From Methylobacillus methanolivorans (GTDB lineage: Bacteria; Pseudomonadota; Gammaproteobacteria; Burkholderiales; Methylophilaceae), in contig NZ_JAJAVF010000001.1 in assembly GCF_020531845.1 (NCBI RefSeq), positions 212,964-276,963 of the forward strand: a stretch of 64,000 nt of DNA, written 5' to 3'. The notes below the pieces were generated by a model that was given only the letters and a program-made list of their open reading frames with translations, made no database searches and was not told where the DNA came from. Numbering within the stretch: the first letter of the stretch is position 1; every line of letters starts with the position of its first letter. A program made the translations under genes and the position numbers. Below, one piece after another: positions 7,310-15,469 of this stretch.

Positions 7310-9037
7310 ATGGACAACACACTCAGTATTTCCATCGGCCAGCACTCTGACCGGGGACACAAGGATATCAACCAGGATTTTCATGGTGCATGTGTACCGC
7401 AAGGCCACCAATTGACCACTAAAGGCATTGTGGTTGCGCTGGCTGACGGCATCAGCAGCAGCACTGTCAGCCAAGTAGCCAGCGAATCTGTCATCAGGAA
7501 CCTGTTGAGTGACTATTACTGCACCTCCGATGCCTGGAGCGTCAAGCACGCCGTACATTGCGTCCTGAATGCGATCAACTCCTGGCTATATGCACAGACC
7601 CGGCGTAGCCAGTATCGTTATGACCGGGACAAGGGCTACGTCTGCACCATCAGCGCCCTGGTCATCAAATCCAACCAGGCACATCTTTTTCATGCTGGCG
7701 ATACCCGCATCTACAGATTGAGCGGCCAATCCCTGGAACAGCTCACCGAGGATCACAGGGTCGTCATCAATGCAGAGCAAAACTATCTCAGTCGCGCACT
7801 AGGCACAGGCCCGCAGATCGAGATCGACTACCTATCCATGCCCATCGAGACAGGAGACATCTTCCTGCTGGCTTCAGATGGCGTATATGAATATACAGAT
7901 GCAACATTGATTGCCACCGCCATCACCGACCACCCGTATGACCTTGATGCCGCTGCACGGCGAATTGTGGAACAAGCCCTGGAGCGTGGCAGCCAGGACA
8001 ATCTGACAGTGCAAATTGTCAGGATAGATCATCTTGACCAACGCCAGTCCAACCCGCTATTACCCCACTCAAGCCTGCCTGCCCCGCCATTGCTGGAAGC
8101 ACGGACGGATTTCGACGGCTATCATATCGTCAGGGAGCTGCATCACAGCCATCGTAGCCACCTTTATCTCGCGATTGATCGTGATTCAGGCCGGCAAGTA
8201 GCGCTGAAGACGCCATCCACCGACCTAAGTGCAAATCCAGCGCAGCTCAACCGTTTTACTCTCGAAGAATGGGTGGCACGGCGCATCAACAATGCACATG
8301 TGCTAAAACCGTGCAAACGCGAACGCAAGCCACATTATCTCTATGTCGCGATGGAGTTCATCGAGGGCATCACTCTGGCGCAGTGGATGCGGGACAATCC
8401 CAAACCGGACCTGGAAACGGTACGCGGCATTGTCGAGCAAATTGCCAAGGGCTTGCAGGCCTTTCATCGTGCCGAGATGCTGCACCAAGACTTGCGCCCG
8501 GAAAATATCATGATAGACCACCATGGCGTCGTCAAAATCATCGACTTCGGCAGCGTCTGGGTCGCAGGCCTGGAAGAGTGCCATCTCGCGGAAAACTCTC
8601 CCATTCCTGGCGCTATTCAATACATGGCACCTGAATATTTCCTCGGCGATGCCGGGTCGCCGTTATCAGACCAATTCTCACTCGGTGTCATCGCCTACCA
8701 GATGCTCACGGGCAAGTTACCGTATGGCACCCAGGTCGCCAAACTCAAGTCTCGTGGACAACTGCAAAGACTATCCTACCTATCGGCCATCCATATTCAC
8801 GACAGCGTACCATCCTGGGTGGATGATGCACTGGCCAAAGCCGTACATCCAGAACCAGAAAAACGCTATCAAGCCTTGTCAGAATTCATCCACGACCTGA
8901 GGCACCCCAACCAGGGCTTCCTCCATCGCCACCGGGGCGGATTACTGGAAAAGAATCCTCTCCTGTTCTGGAAAATCACAAGCCTGTTATTATTCATGCT
9001 TGTCATCAGCCTGTTGTACATCATCCAACTCTCCTGA
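7310..9037 (+). CDS. Bifunctional PP2C phosphatase / Ser-Thr kinase, membrane-anchored (copy 1)
   Basis: A 575-residue fusion. Residues about 1-245 are a PP2C-type metal-dependent phosphatase (G-H-K-D-I-N-Q-D, A-L-A-D-G-I, H-A-G-D-T-R-I-Y-R-L, L-L-A-S-D-G-V, S-Q-D-N-L). Residues about 265-540 are a Hanks-type kinase with Lys in V-A-L-K, catalytic loop H-Q-D-L-R-P-E-N (Arg replaces the usual Lys), D-F-G and A-P-E. A single hydrophobic segment at the C-terminus (about 553-574) should anchor it with both domains cytoplasmic. A paralogue closes the nas operon at 18234. Fusions of this type recur in nitrate assimilation clusters of Proteobacteria, but their targets are unknown. The ATG at 7310 lacks a Shine-Dalgarno sequence. 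Confidence 0.88.
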   Translation: MDNTLSISIGQHSDRGHKDINQDFHGACVPQGHQLTTKGIVVALADGISSSTVSQVASESVIRNLLSDYYCTSDAWSVKHAVHCVLNAINSWLYAQTRRSQYRYDRDKGYVCTISALVIKSNQAHLFHAGDTRIYRLSGQSLEQLTEDHRVVINAEQNYLSRALGTGPQIEIDYLSMPIETGDIFLLASDGVYEYTDATLIATAITDHPYDLDAAARRIVEQALERGSQDNLTVQIVRIDHLDQRQSNPLLPHSSLPAPPLLEARTDFDGYHIVRELHHSHRSHLYLAIDRDSGRQVALKTPSTDLSANPAQLNRFTLEEWVARRINNAHVLKPCKRERKPHYLYVAMEFIEGITLAQWMRDNPKPDLETVRGIVEQIAKGLQAFHRAEMLHQDLRPENIMIDHHGVVKIIDFGSVWVAGLEECHLAENSPIPGAIQYMAPEYFLGDAGSPLSDQFSLGVIAYQMLTGKLPYGTQVAKLKSRGQLQRLSYLSAIHIHDSVPSWVDDALAKAVHPEPEKRYQALSEFIHDLRHPNQGFLHRHRGGLLEKNPLLFWKITSLLLFMLVISLLYIIQLS

Positions 9038-9161
9038 GTTACATGCACTAGCACAAAGGCTTCATCAACTACTACTCCGCATTGTCATTGTTCCAAGCGC
9101 TTTATCCATTACCCTTGATCAGCCAGATCACAATGACACTGCGCATGATTTTTGCTACTGA

Positions 9162-10430
9162 ATGAATACCATGAGAGACATTTCCCCAGACCAAACTATT
9201 ATCCTGGCCAAGATGCGGCATATCGATGAGCTTGAGCGGCTCTCGATATGCACCGGCTTTGTCGAAACGATTGGCCTGATCATCCACCAGATTCAGACCG
9301 AGCGCGGTGCAAGCTGCCTTTACCTAGCCTCAGCAGGCCAGCGCTTCGGCAAGGAGCGCAGTGAAATCATTGAGCAAAACCAGAGCCTGGAACTGCAATT
9401 CCGAGAAGCATTGCAGCGCCACCTGAGCCATAACAACCAGGTTGATGCCAAACAGCTCACCCTGATTTCATGGATATTGCTAGGGTTTGATCAACTGAAA
9501 TCATTGCGTCACCAGGTGACGTTGCACAAGATTTCATTTCCCGACTGCATACAGTCGTTCAACCGCTTTATCGGTAGCCTGATCTCGCTGATTTTTGACA
9601 TTACCGACAATGCCGTGAATAGCCAGATTTCCACCTACCTGCTGGCGCTTTACAACCTCGTACAGGGCAAGGAATTTGCCGGGCAAGAACGCGCCGTGGG
9701 CTCCTACATGTTTGGCTCTGGCCATATCCAGCAAGAGCACCAGCACAAGCTACTGGAGCTGATCGCCTTGCAGGAAAGGCACTTCGAGCTGTTCAGCCAG
9801 TTTGGTGGCAATCCGTTGCAAAAAGCATGGACAGCCTCGAAGGATACCAGCACCCACCACCTACATCAGCAATACCGTGACAAGCTTACCCACGCTAAGG
9901 ATGGCCAAGCCGTGCAAGCGCATGATGGCGATGCCTGGTTCGAGCTTTGCAGCCAACGTCTCAGCGATATCTGGCATATGCAGTGCCAATTGATCAATGG
10001 CATGCATGACATGCTGGAAACCCTGGTCAGCAATGCGAAAAGTGACTTGGCAAAAACGCGTCAATATCTGGAAAAGATGCGCCGCCACCCAGCCACACTG
10101 GATAGCGCTTTCTATAACCTCTCCATCCCGGTGGAAAACGCCTACACTTTTCTCGCGCATGACAACCAGCATCCCTACCCCATGGAATCCATCGTCTCCT
10201 TACTGCAGCAGCAGTCACAGCAGATTGCCGAAATTGAAAACGAACTGTCTGAAACCAAAAAGGCGCTGGCAGAGAGAAAACAGATTGAACGAGCCAAAGG
10301 CGTGCTCATGAGCACGCTAGGCATCAGCGAAGTGGAGGCTTATAAAGTCATGCGCAGTACCGCCATGGAGCAAAACCGCAAGATTATTGATGTAGCAGAC
10401 AACATCCTAGCCAAGCAAAAAACACCTTGA
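9162..10430 (+). CDS. nasR: NasR-like nitrate/nitrite-responsive antiterminator (NIT-ANTAR)
   Basis: A 422-residue cytoplasmic protein. Residues about 20-300 match the nitrate- and nitrite-sensing (NIT) domain, starting with the helix E-T-I-G-L-I-I-H-Q-I-Q-T-E-R-G-A-S, typical of all-helical NIT sensors. Residues about 360-420 are an ANTAR RNA-binding domain (E-R-A-K-G-V-L-M ... E-A-Y-K-V-M-R). In Klebsiella, NasR binds a leader hairpin and relieves termination of nasF when nitrate or nitrite is present. Here three leaders with A1/G4 hexaloops flank the gene, which are its predicted targets. No clear promoter was found in the 124 bp upstream, and it may be co-transcribed with the kinase gene. 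A second ATG at 9171 is an alternative start. Confidence 0.92.
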   Translation: MNTMRDISPDQTIILAKMRHIDELERLSICTGFVETIGLIIHQIQTERGASCLYLASAGQRFGKERSEIIEQNQSLELQFREALQRHLSHNNQVDAKQLTLISWILLGFDQLKSLRHQVTLHKISFPDCIQSFNRFIGSLISLIFDITDNAVNSQISTYLLALYNLVQGKEFAGQERAVGSYMFGSGHIQQEHQHKLLELIALQERHFELFSQFGGNPLQKAWTASKDTSTHHLHQQYRDKLTHAKDGQAVQAHDGDAWFELCSQRLSDIWHMQCQLINGMHDMLETLVSNAKSDLAKTRQYLEKMRRHPATLDSAFYNLSIPVENAYTFLAHDNQHPYPMESIVSLLQQQSQQIAEIENELSETKKALAERKQIERAKGVLMSTLGISEVEAYKVMRSTAMEQNRKIIDVADNILAKQKTP

Positions 10431-10454
10431 TCAGGGCACTAAAGATGGTGCACC

Positions 10455-10471
10455 CGCACTTGGGTGGTGCG
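10455..10471. promoter_or_regulatory. NtrC-like binding site upstream of nasF
   Basis: CGCACTTGGGTGGTGCG contains GCACT-N5-GGTGC, matching the NtrC half-sites fully; the centre is about 97 bp upstream of the -24 element. A second, less well spaced pair (GCACT and GGTGC separated by 6 nt) lies at 10436-10451, so two dimers may bind side by side. Confidence 0.65.
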
Positions 10472-10558
10472 AAGCATGTTGATGGCCCACTCCTTGAAAG
10501 ATTCAAATTTACCAATAAAATAATTTAACAATCAACAACTTAAAAACAACCCCATCCC

Positions 10559-10574
10559 TGGCACGGCATTTGCT
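10559..10574 (+). promoter_or_regulatory. Sigma-54 promoter of the nasF operon
   Basis: TGGCACGGCATTTGCT matches TGGCACGNNNNTTGCW at every defined base; GG is at 10560-10561 and GC at 10572-10573. The predicted start of transcription is near 10585, leaving a leader of about 200 nt. Confidence 0.9.
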
Positions 10575-10584
10575 AATGCCTAAA

Positions 10585-10740
10585 TGAACAGTGGTGGCCA
10601 ATGGCGGTTGCCAGCGTTTGATGATGGCAACCTCAAGAGCCACACGGTAATTTGATGGCAAGCCACAAGGCTTGAAAAACCCAGGACAAAGGCGTCCCGA
10701 TTACAGACAACAGATCGTCTGCAATCGGGACGCCTTTTTT
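10585..10740 (+). promoter_or_regulatory. ANTAR-type antitermination leader of the nasF operon
   Basis: P1 at 10592-10613 is TGGTGGCC, hexaloop AATGGC, GGTTGCCA (8 bp with three G-U-type pairs). P2 at 10684-10697 is GGAC, hexaloop AAAGGC, GTCC. Both loops carry A1 and G4. P2 shares GGCGTCC with the 5' arm of the terminator. Competing hairpins GGTTGCCA/TGGCAACC (10606-10632) and CAAGCC/GGCTTG (10659-10674) lie between and could disrupt P1 or insulate P2. Confidence 0.8.
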
Positions 10741-10746
10741 GTTTTT
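10691..10746 (+). terminator. Conditional intrinsic terminator in nasF leader
   Basis: GGCGTCCCGATT (10691-10702) pairs with AATCGGGACGCC (10723-10734). After an A-C mismatch the stem continues as CAGAC/GTCTG, giving a long stem capped by an 8-nt loop. A T tract follows at 10735-10746. It lies about 40 nt before the nasF start. Confidence 0.92.
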
Positions 10747-10784
10747 ACGCTTTTCATTTTCGATTGATTCAAGGAGCCGCCAGG

Positions 10785-12104
10785 ATGAGCAATTCCAATA
10801 AAATGAGTACTGCCAAACCAGATCCATCATTACCTGAATCCACTCCCCATGGCGACGGTATCAACAACAGCAGGCGCCAATTCTTTCACAAGGCGATGGC
10901 CAGCACTTTAGGCGCTGCCGCCATGATGAACATGGTGCCCTCTGCTCTTCATAAGCAAGCCTGGGCAGCAGGTTCGGATGCTCCCGAACTCACCGAAGTG
11001 AAAATCGGTTTTATACCCTTGACTGACTGTGCCCCGGTGGTTGTGGCTGCGCAAATGGGCTTCGACAAGAAATATGGCATCAAGATCACGCCTTCCAAGG
11101 AGGCCTCCTGGGCCGCTATCCGCGACAAGGTAGCCAATGGCGAGCTACATGCCGCGCATATGCTGTATGGCATGGTCTATGGGGTACAGATGGGCATAGG
11201 TGGTCAGCAGAAGGATATGTCCGTCCTGATGACACTGAACAACAATGGTCAAGGCATCACGCTGGCCAACCAGCTCAAGGAAAAAGGCGTCACCAGCGGC
11301 CAAACGCTCAAGCGCCTGCTCGACAATGAAAACCGCGATTTCACCTTTGCCCAGACTTTCCCTACTGGCACCCATGCCATGTGGCTTTACTACTGGCTGG
11401 CCACCTATGGCATCAACCCATTCAAGGATGTAAAAACCATCGTCGTGCCTCCGCCGCAAATGGTGGCGAATATGCGTATCGGCAACATGGATGGCTACTG
11501 CGTGGGCGAGCCGTGGAACGCGCGGGCGATTTACGACAAGATCGGCTTTACCGCAGCCACCTCGCAGGATATCTGGGCAGACCACCCGGAAAAGGTGCTG
11601 GGCACCACCGCAGACTTTGTCGCCAAGCACCCGAACACTGCGCTGGCGCTGACCAAGGCCATCCTGGAAGCCTGCCGCTATATCGACGCCACCGCCAACC
11701 GCCCTGCCGTTGCCAAGCTGATTTCAGGCAAATCCTATGTCAACGCCCCGGAAGAAGTGATCGAAGGCCGCTTCCTTGGGCATTACGACAACGGTATCGG
11801 CAAAAAATGGGAAGACCCGAACTACATGAAGTTTTTCAATGACGGTAAGGTGACTTTCCCCTATCTATCCGACGGCATGTGGTTCCTCACGCAGCACAAG
11901 CGCTGGGGTCTGCTGAAATCTGATCCTGACTATCTGGCTGTCGCCAAAAAGGTCAACCGTATTGATATCTATACCGAAGCCGCGAAGTCATTAGGCATCA
12001 CCGTGCCTAGCGACCCAATGCGCAGCAGCAAGCTGATTGATGGCGTAGTTTGGGATGGCAGAGATCCCAAGGCCTATGCCAATAGCTTCAAGATCAAGGC
12101 CTGA
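10785..12104 (+). CDS. nasF: Nitrate ABC transporter substrate-binding protein (NasF/NrtA/CmpA family)
   Basis: A 439-residue periplasmic binding protein. The ATG at 10785 is chosen because AAGGAG lies eight bases upstream; a longer in-frame TTG at 10764 would include this Shine-Dalgarno sequence. A twin-arginine signal S-R-R-Q-F-F at residues 29-34 is followed by a hydrophobic stretch ending Q-A-W-A-A, so export is by Tat, as for other NrtA/NasF proteins. The mature start V-K-I-G-F-I-P-L-T-D-C-A-P and the later D-G-Y-C-V-G-E-P-W-N are family landmarks. It would deliver nitrate and/or nitrite to the permease encoded next. The extra ~28 residues before the Arg pair are unusual for a signal region. 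Confidence 0.92.
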   Translation: MSNSNKMSTAKPDPSLPESTPHGDGINNSRRQFFHKAMASTLGAAAMMNMVPSALHKQAWAAGSDAPELTEVKIGFIPLTDCAPVVVAAQMGFDKKYGIKITPSKEASWAAIRDKVANGELHAAHMLYGMVYGVQMGIGGQQKDMSVLMTLNNNGQGITLANQLKEKGVTSGQTLKRLLDNENRDFTFAQTFPTGTHAMWLYYWLATYGINPFKDVKTIVVPPPQMVANMRIGNMDGYCVGEPWNARAIYDKIGFTAATSQDIWADHPEKVLGTTADFVAKHPNTALALTKAILEACRYIDATANRPAVAKLISGKSYVNAPEEVIEGRFLGHYDNGIGKKWEDPNYMKFFNDGKVTFPYLSDGMWFLTQHKRWGLLKSDPDYLAVAKKVNRIDIYTEAAKSLGITVPSDPMRSSKLIDGVVWDGRDPKAYANSFKIKA

Positions 12105-12113
12105 TGATACGTG

Positions 12114-12143
12114 GCGGTGCAGGCCCCACCGGGCCGGCACCGC
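12114..12143 (+). repeat. Intercistronic hairpin nasF-nrtB
   Basis: GCGGTGC pairs with GCACCGC, then after one A-G mismatch GGCCC pairs with GGGCC around a CACC loop. No T tract follows. It probably stabilises the upstream binding-protein message or reduces read-through. Confidence 0.6.
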
Positions 12144-12175
12144 ACCCCAAGACATGGTGATACGAGGCAAACATT

Positions 12176-13075
12176 ATGAGCGCAGTCAGTATCCGCAAGG
12201 AAGATATCAAGACCATCATGAAAAATGATCAAACCATTACAACGCCAAGCAGCCAGCTTCCCCAGGCAAGGCCTGCAGCAGTCGCACGCCCTGGCGTGTT
12301 CGCGCAGAAGTCACGCGCGTTTTTCCAGTGGCTATTGCCGCCAATATTTGGCCTTGGGCTGCTGATCGTCGTTTGGGCGCTGATTTCCTATCAATCGCCT
12401 AACCTGCCTGGACCAGTATCTACCTGGCACGCCGCCACTGAGCTGTTCAGCGACCCGTTCTATGTCAACGACATCAACGACCAGGGCATAGGCTGGAATA
12501 TCCTGGCCTCGCTGGAACGCGTGGCCCTGGGCTTTGGCCTGGCAGCACTGATTGGTATACCGCTGGGCTTCATCATCGGGCGCTTCCAGTTCATGTCGCG
12601 CATGGCGGCCCCGGTAATCGGCATTTTGCGCCCAGTGTCACCACTGGCCTGGCTGCCGATCGGCCTGCTGGTGTTCAAGGCCGCAAACCCGGCGGCGATA
12701 TGGGTGATCTTCATCTCCGCCATCTGGCCCATGATCATCAATACCGCGGTCGGCGTCAGCAAGGTGCCGCAGGATTACATGAATGTTGCCAAGGTGCTCA
12801 ACCTCTCAGAGTGGAAAATCGTCACCAAGATCCTCTTTCCTTTCGTTCTGCCTTACATGATGACAGGCGTGCGCCTGTCCATCGGCGTGGCCTGGCTGGT
12901 GATCGTCGCAGCGGAAATGCTCACCGGCGGCGTCGGTATCGGCTTCTGGGTATGGGATGAGTGGAACAACCTCAACGTCGAGCACATCATCATCGCGATT
13001 TTCGTGGTGGGCATTGTCGGCCTGCTGCTGGAAGTGGCCCTGACCTCGCTTGCCAAACGCTTCAGCTACGAATAG
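12176..13075 (+). CDS. nrtB: Nitrate ABC transporter permease
   Basis: A 299-residue inner-membrane permease of the NrtB/SsuC/TauC family. An approximately 45-residue cytoplasmic N-terminus precedes about six hydrophobic helices. The cytoplasmic coupling loop is seen in the stretch V-A-K-V-L-N-L-S-E-W-K-I, followed by P-F-V-L-P-Y-M-M-T-G, which resembles the EAA loop. GAGG eight bases before the ATG at 12176 sets the start; another in-frame ATG at 12218 has no good Shine-Dalgarno sequence. It would work as a homodimer with the NasF binding protein and the ATPase encoded 14 bp downstream. Confidence 0.9.
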   Translation: MSAVSIRKEDIKTIMKNDQTITTPSSQLPQARPAAVARPGVFAQKSRAFFQWLLPPIFGLGLLIVVWALISYQSPNLPGPVSTWHAATELFSDPFYVNDINDQGIGWNILASLERVALGFGLAALIGIPLGFIIGRFQFMSRMAAPVIGILRPVSPLAWLPIGLLVFKAANPAAIWVIFISAIWPMIINTAVGVSKVPQDYMNVAKVLNLSEWKIVTKILFPFVLPYMMTGVRLSIGVAWLVIVAAEMLTGGVGIGFWVWDEWNNLNVEHIIIAIFVVGIVGLLLEVALTSLAKRFSYE

Positions 13076-13089
13076 GAAAGAACCAGACC

Positions 13090-13896
13090 ATGGACAAGAT
13101 CATTCAGGAAAGATACGTGCAACTCGAAAACGTTGATATGACCTTTCACACAAAGAAGGGGACGTTCGAGGCACTCAAAAATGTCAATTTCAGCATCCGC
13201 GAGGGCGAGTTCATCTCTATCATCGGCCACTCCGGCTGCGGTAAGTCTACCGTGCTCAACCTGATTGCAGGGCTGCTACACCCCAGCGCGGGCAATCTGT
13301 TCTGTGCCGGGCGTGAAGTCGCCGGCCCAGGCCCTGAGCGCGCCGTGGTGTTCCAAAACCATTCACTGCTGCCTTGGCTCACCTGCTTCGAGAATGTCTA
13401 CCTGGCAGTAGAACGTGTATTCGGCGCAAAGGAAAGTAAAGACAAGCTACAACAACGCACGCGAGCCGCGATTGAATTGGTCGGACTCGCCCATGCTGCC
13501 GAGAAGCGCCCTAATGAAATCTCCGGTGGCATGAAGCAACGCGTCGGTATTGCACGCGCATTGGCAATGGAACCCAAGGTACTGCTGCTGGATGAACCAT
13601 TTGGTGCGCTGGACGCCTTGACCCGTGCCCACTTGCAGGACGAGCTGATGGCGATCATGGCCAAATCTGGTTGTACTGCTGTCATGGTCACGCACGATGT
13701 GGACGAAGCGGTGCTGCTGTCAGACCGTATCGTCATGATGACTAACGGCCCGGCTGCCACCGTGGGCGAGATATTGGCCGTAGATCTGCAACGCCCGCGG
13801 AAACGCCTGGAACTGGCGGAAGACAGCCACTACAACCACCTGCGTAGCGAGGTGCTGAAGTTTCTGTATGAGCGCCATGCGAAAAAGGCCGCATAA
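13090..13896 (+). CDS. Nitrate ABC transporter ATPase (NrtC/NrtD type)
   Basis: A 268-residue cytoplasmic ATPase. Walker A G-H-S-G-C-G-K-S-T lies near residue 45, signature S-G-G-M-K-Q-R near 143, Walker B V-L-L-L-D-E-P-F-G-A-L-D near 163, and the switch His in V-T-H-D follows. The open frame extends further upstream, but ATG at 13090 is preceded by AGGAAAG and begins the conserved region. It lacks the extra C-terminal binding-protein-like domain of cyanobacterial NrtC, so it corresponds to NrtD in size and serves as the only ATPase of the system. Confidence 0.92.
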   Translation: MDKIIQERYVQLENVDMTFHTKKGTFEALKNVNFSIREGEFISIIGHSGCGKSTVLNLIAGLLHPSAGNLFCAGREVAGPGPERAVVFQNHSLLPWLTCFENVYLAVERVFGAKESKDKLQQRTRAAIELVGLAHAAEKRPNEISGGMKQRVGIARALAMEPKVLLLDEPFGALDALTRAHLQDELMAIMAKSGCTAVMVTHDVDEAVLLSDRIVMMTNGPAATVGEILAVDLQRPRKRLELAEDSHYNHLRSEVLKFLYERHAKKAA

Positions 13897-13917
13897 GCAA
13901 ACCCTGAGCAAAAAAAT

Positions 13918-13939
13918 GGCCCGTCGGTCAGGACGGGCC
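13918..13939. repeat. Intercistronic hairpin before porin gene
   Basis: GGCCCGTC and GACGGGCC form an 8-bp stem with a 6-nt loop GGTCAG, preceded by a run of seven A. On the minus strand it would look like an intrinsic terminator (T tract after the stem), but no minus-strand gene is nearby. On the plus strand it is more likely an mRNA processing or stabilising structure. Confidence 0.5.
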
Positions 13940-13979
13940 GGTAATACCGTCACCCCTCATCTGAAAAAAGGAGCAACAC

Positions 13980-15398
13980 ATGCAAAGTAATGCGAGATTC
14001 GCCCTGCGTCAAGCCTGCTACGGCAGCCTGCTGGGCTTGGCGATTGCATCCATTCCCACGGTACAGGCGGAAGAAGCCTTGCCGGAATATACTTTCCTGG
14101 ATGCGATCAAGACTGGCAAAAACCTCACCAGCTTCCGCTTACGTTATGAGAATGTAGAGCAAGACGGTAATGCACCGACTGGCCAACCGCTCAAGGATGC
14201 CAACGGCGTCACCCTGCGCAGCCTGATTGGCTGGCAGACCGCGCCGTATCACAACTTTAGCTTTGCCGGGCAGATCATCGATGTCAGCAAGTTCCAGGAT
14301 GATTTCAACGACAGCACCAATGGCACACGTATCAACAGTGTCTCCAACCAACCCGACAAGCTGGATTACGCCAAGATCGTTGACCCGGACAATACAGATA
14401 TCAACCAGCTCTATGTTGACTGGACTGGCATCAAGAACAACCGCGTGCGTCTGGGCCGCCAGCAGATCAATCTCGATAACGTACGCTTCATTGGTGATAT
14501 CGCCTTCCGCCAGGTCATGCAGGTGTTTGATGGTGTCACACTGCTCAACAAGTCATTGCCAGATACGGAAATCTACCTTGGCCACATTGAGCGCGTGAAG
14601 CAGATCACCACCAAGGTACGCTCGGATGGTGCACTGGAAATCGCCAACGTCAAATACCGTATTTCACCGACAGAGTCATTGGTTGGCTATGGCTATTTCT
14701 CCAGCTTCGACGACCTCGGCTTTGGTCGTGCCTGGTTTGGCAATGCAGCCGGCACTGGCGGGATTGCCGCAGGCAAGAATGGCAACATCAACCAGGAAGC
14801 TGACCAAGGTAATAAGGTGTTAGGTGTACGCCTGGATGGTGTGCATGTCTTCACACCAGACTGGAAGGGCCTCTACACAGCCGAATACGCCAAGCAAACC
14901 GACTATCGCGGTGGCGATTCGCGCATTGATGCCCACTACTACAAGCTGGGTGGCGGTGCAGCCTATGGCAACTTCAGCCTGCGTGCCGACCAGGAACTGC
15001 TCTCCAGCAACAATGGTCGCTATGCCTTCCAGACACCTTTCGGCACCAATCACCTGTTCCAGGGCTGGGTAGACAAGTTCCTCACCACCCCGCTGGAAGG
15101 CATCAAGGATACCTTTGTCACTGCCACCTACAAGGTTGGCGATTTCCTGTTTTTTGCCGATTACCACCTGATCAAATCCGATGAGCACTTCAACACTGTC
15201 GGCGGTGGCTTTGGCGACAAATACGGGACAGAGTGGAATGCAGCCGTCACCTATAACGTCAATCCGCATGTGATGACCAAGCTGGAGTATGGCAAGTTTT
15301 CCGAGAAAGATCAGTACACCGCCTTGCCTGGCAACAATGCGGGCGGCAGGGTGCGAGATACGGAAAAAGTCTGGCTAACCCTGATGTATACCTTCTGA
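13980..15398 (+). CDS. Alginate-export-family outer-membrane porin, probable nitrate entry channel
   Basis: A 472-residue outer-membrane beta-barrel. A signal peptide of about 30 residues ends V-Q-A. The mature protein is rich in alternating aromatic/polar strands and ends in W-L-T-L-M-Y-T-F, with terminal Phe as expected for BAM-inserted barrels. The sequence resembles the AlgE-like alginate_exp family, members of which accompany nitrate assimilation genes in several Proteobacteria. AAGGAG precedes the ATG. Location inside the operon, between the ABC importer and CobA, suggests passage of nitrate or nitrite through the outer membrane; this function is inferred. Confidence 0.82.
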   Translation: MQSNARFALRQACYGSLLGLAIASIPTVQAEEALPEYTFLDAIKTGKNLTSFRLRYENVEQDGNAPTGQPLKDANGVTLRSLIGWQTAPYHNFSFAGQIIDVSKFQDDFNDSTNGTRINSVSNQPDKLDYAKIVDPDNTDINQLYVDWTGIKNNRVRLGRQQINLDNVRFIGDIAFRQVMQVFDGVTLLNKSLPDTEIYLGHIERVKQITTKVRSDGALEIANVKYRISPTESLVGYGYFSSFDDLGFGRAWFGNAAGTGGIAAGKNGNINQEADQGNKVLGVRLDGVHVFTPDWKGLYTAEYAKQTDYRGGDSRIDAHYYKLGGGAAYGNFSLRADQELLSSNNGRYAFQTPFGTNHLFQGWVDKFLTTPLEGIKDTFVTATYKVGDFLFFADYHLIKSDEHFNTVGGGFGDKYGTEWNAAVTYNVNPHVMTKLEYGKFSEKDQYTALPGNNAGGRVRDTEKVWLTLMYTF

Positions 15399-15419
15399 TG
15401 AGCACAGCAAACTAAAGCA

Positions 15420-15444
15420 ATGCCGGGGCCTCATGCCCCGGCAT
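15420..15444 (+). repeat. Intercistronic hairpin after porin gene
   Basis: ATGCCGGGGC and GCCCCGGCAT form a perfect 10-bp stem with a 5-nt loop. It is followed by ACATAAAAG rather than T residues, so it is a better candidate for 3'-end protection of the porin message than for termination. Confidence 0.6.
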
Positions 15445-15469
15445 ACATAAAAGAATCGAGATTGATTTC

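Larger units (their letters stand above)
10431..10784. other. 354-bp regulatory region upstream of nasF
   Basis: No protein gene. It holds an NtrC-like site (10455), a near-perfect sigma-54 promoter (10559), an antitermination leader (10585-10740) and the nasF ribosome binding site AAGGAG at 10771. The AT-rich stretch 10500-10550 between enhancer site and promoter has no evident coding or hairpin content. Confidence 0.75.

Noticed and set aside
9140..9160. Sigma-54-like sequence before nasR (ATTTTTGCT with an upstream TGCGCA)
   Set aside because: The -12 half looks right but GG is absent at the correct -24 offset, and the element would end right at the start codon.
10659..10674. CAAGCC-ACAA-GGCTTG hairpin as the P1 element of the nasF leader
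   Set aside because: It has a tetraloop without the A1/G4 pattern; the hairpin at 10592-10613 fits better and sits at the start of the transcript.
10764..10784. Upstream TTG start for nasF
   Set aside because: It would place the AAGGAG Shine-Dalgarno sequence inside the coding region; ATG 10785 is correctly spaced from it.
13911..13939. Minus-strand intrinsic terminator before the porin gene
   Set aside because: The A run plus stem would work on the minus strand, but no minus-strand gene lies near, so it was listed only as a hairpin.
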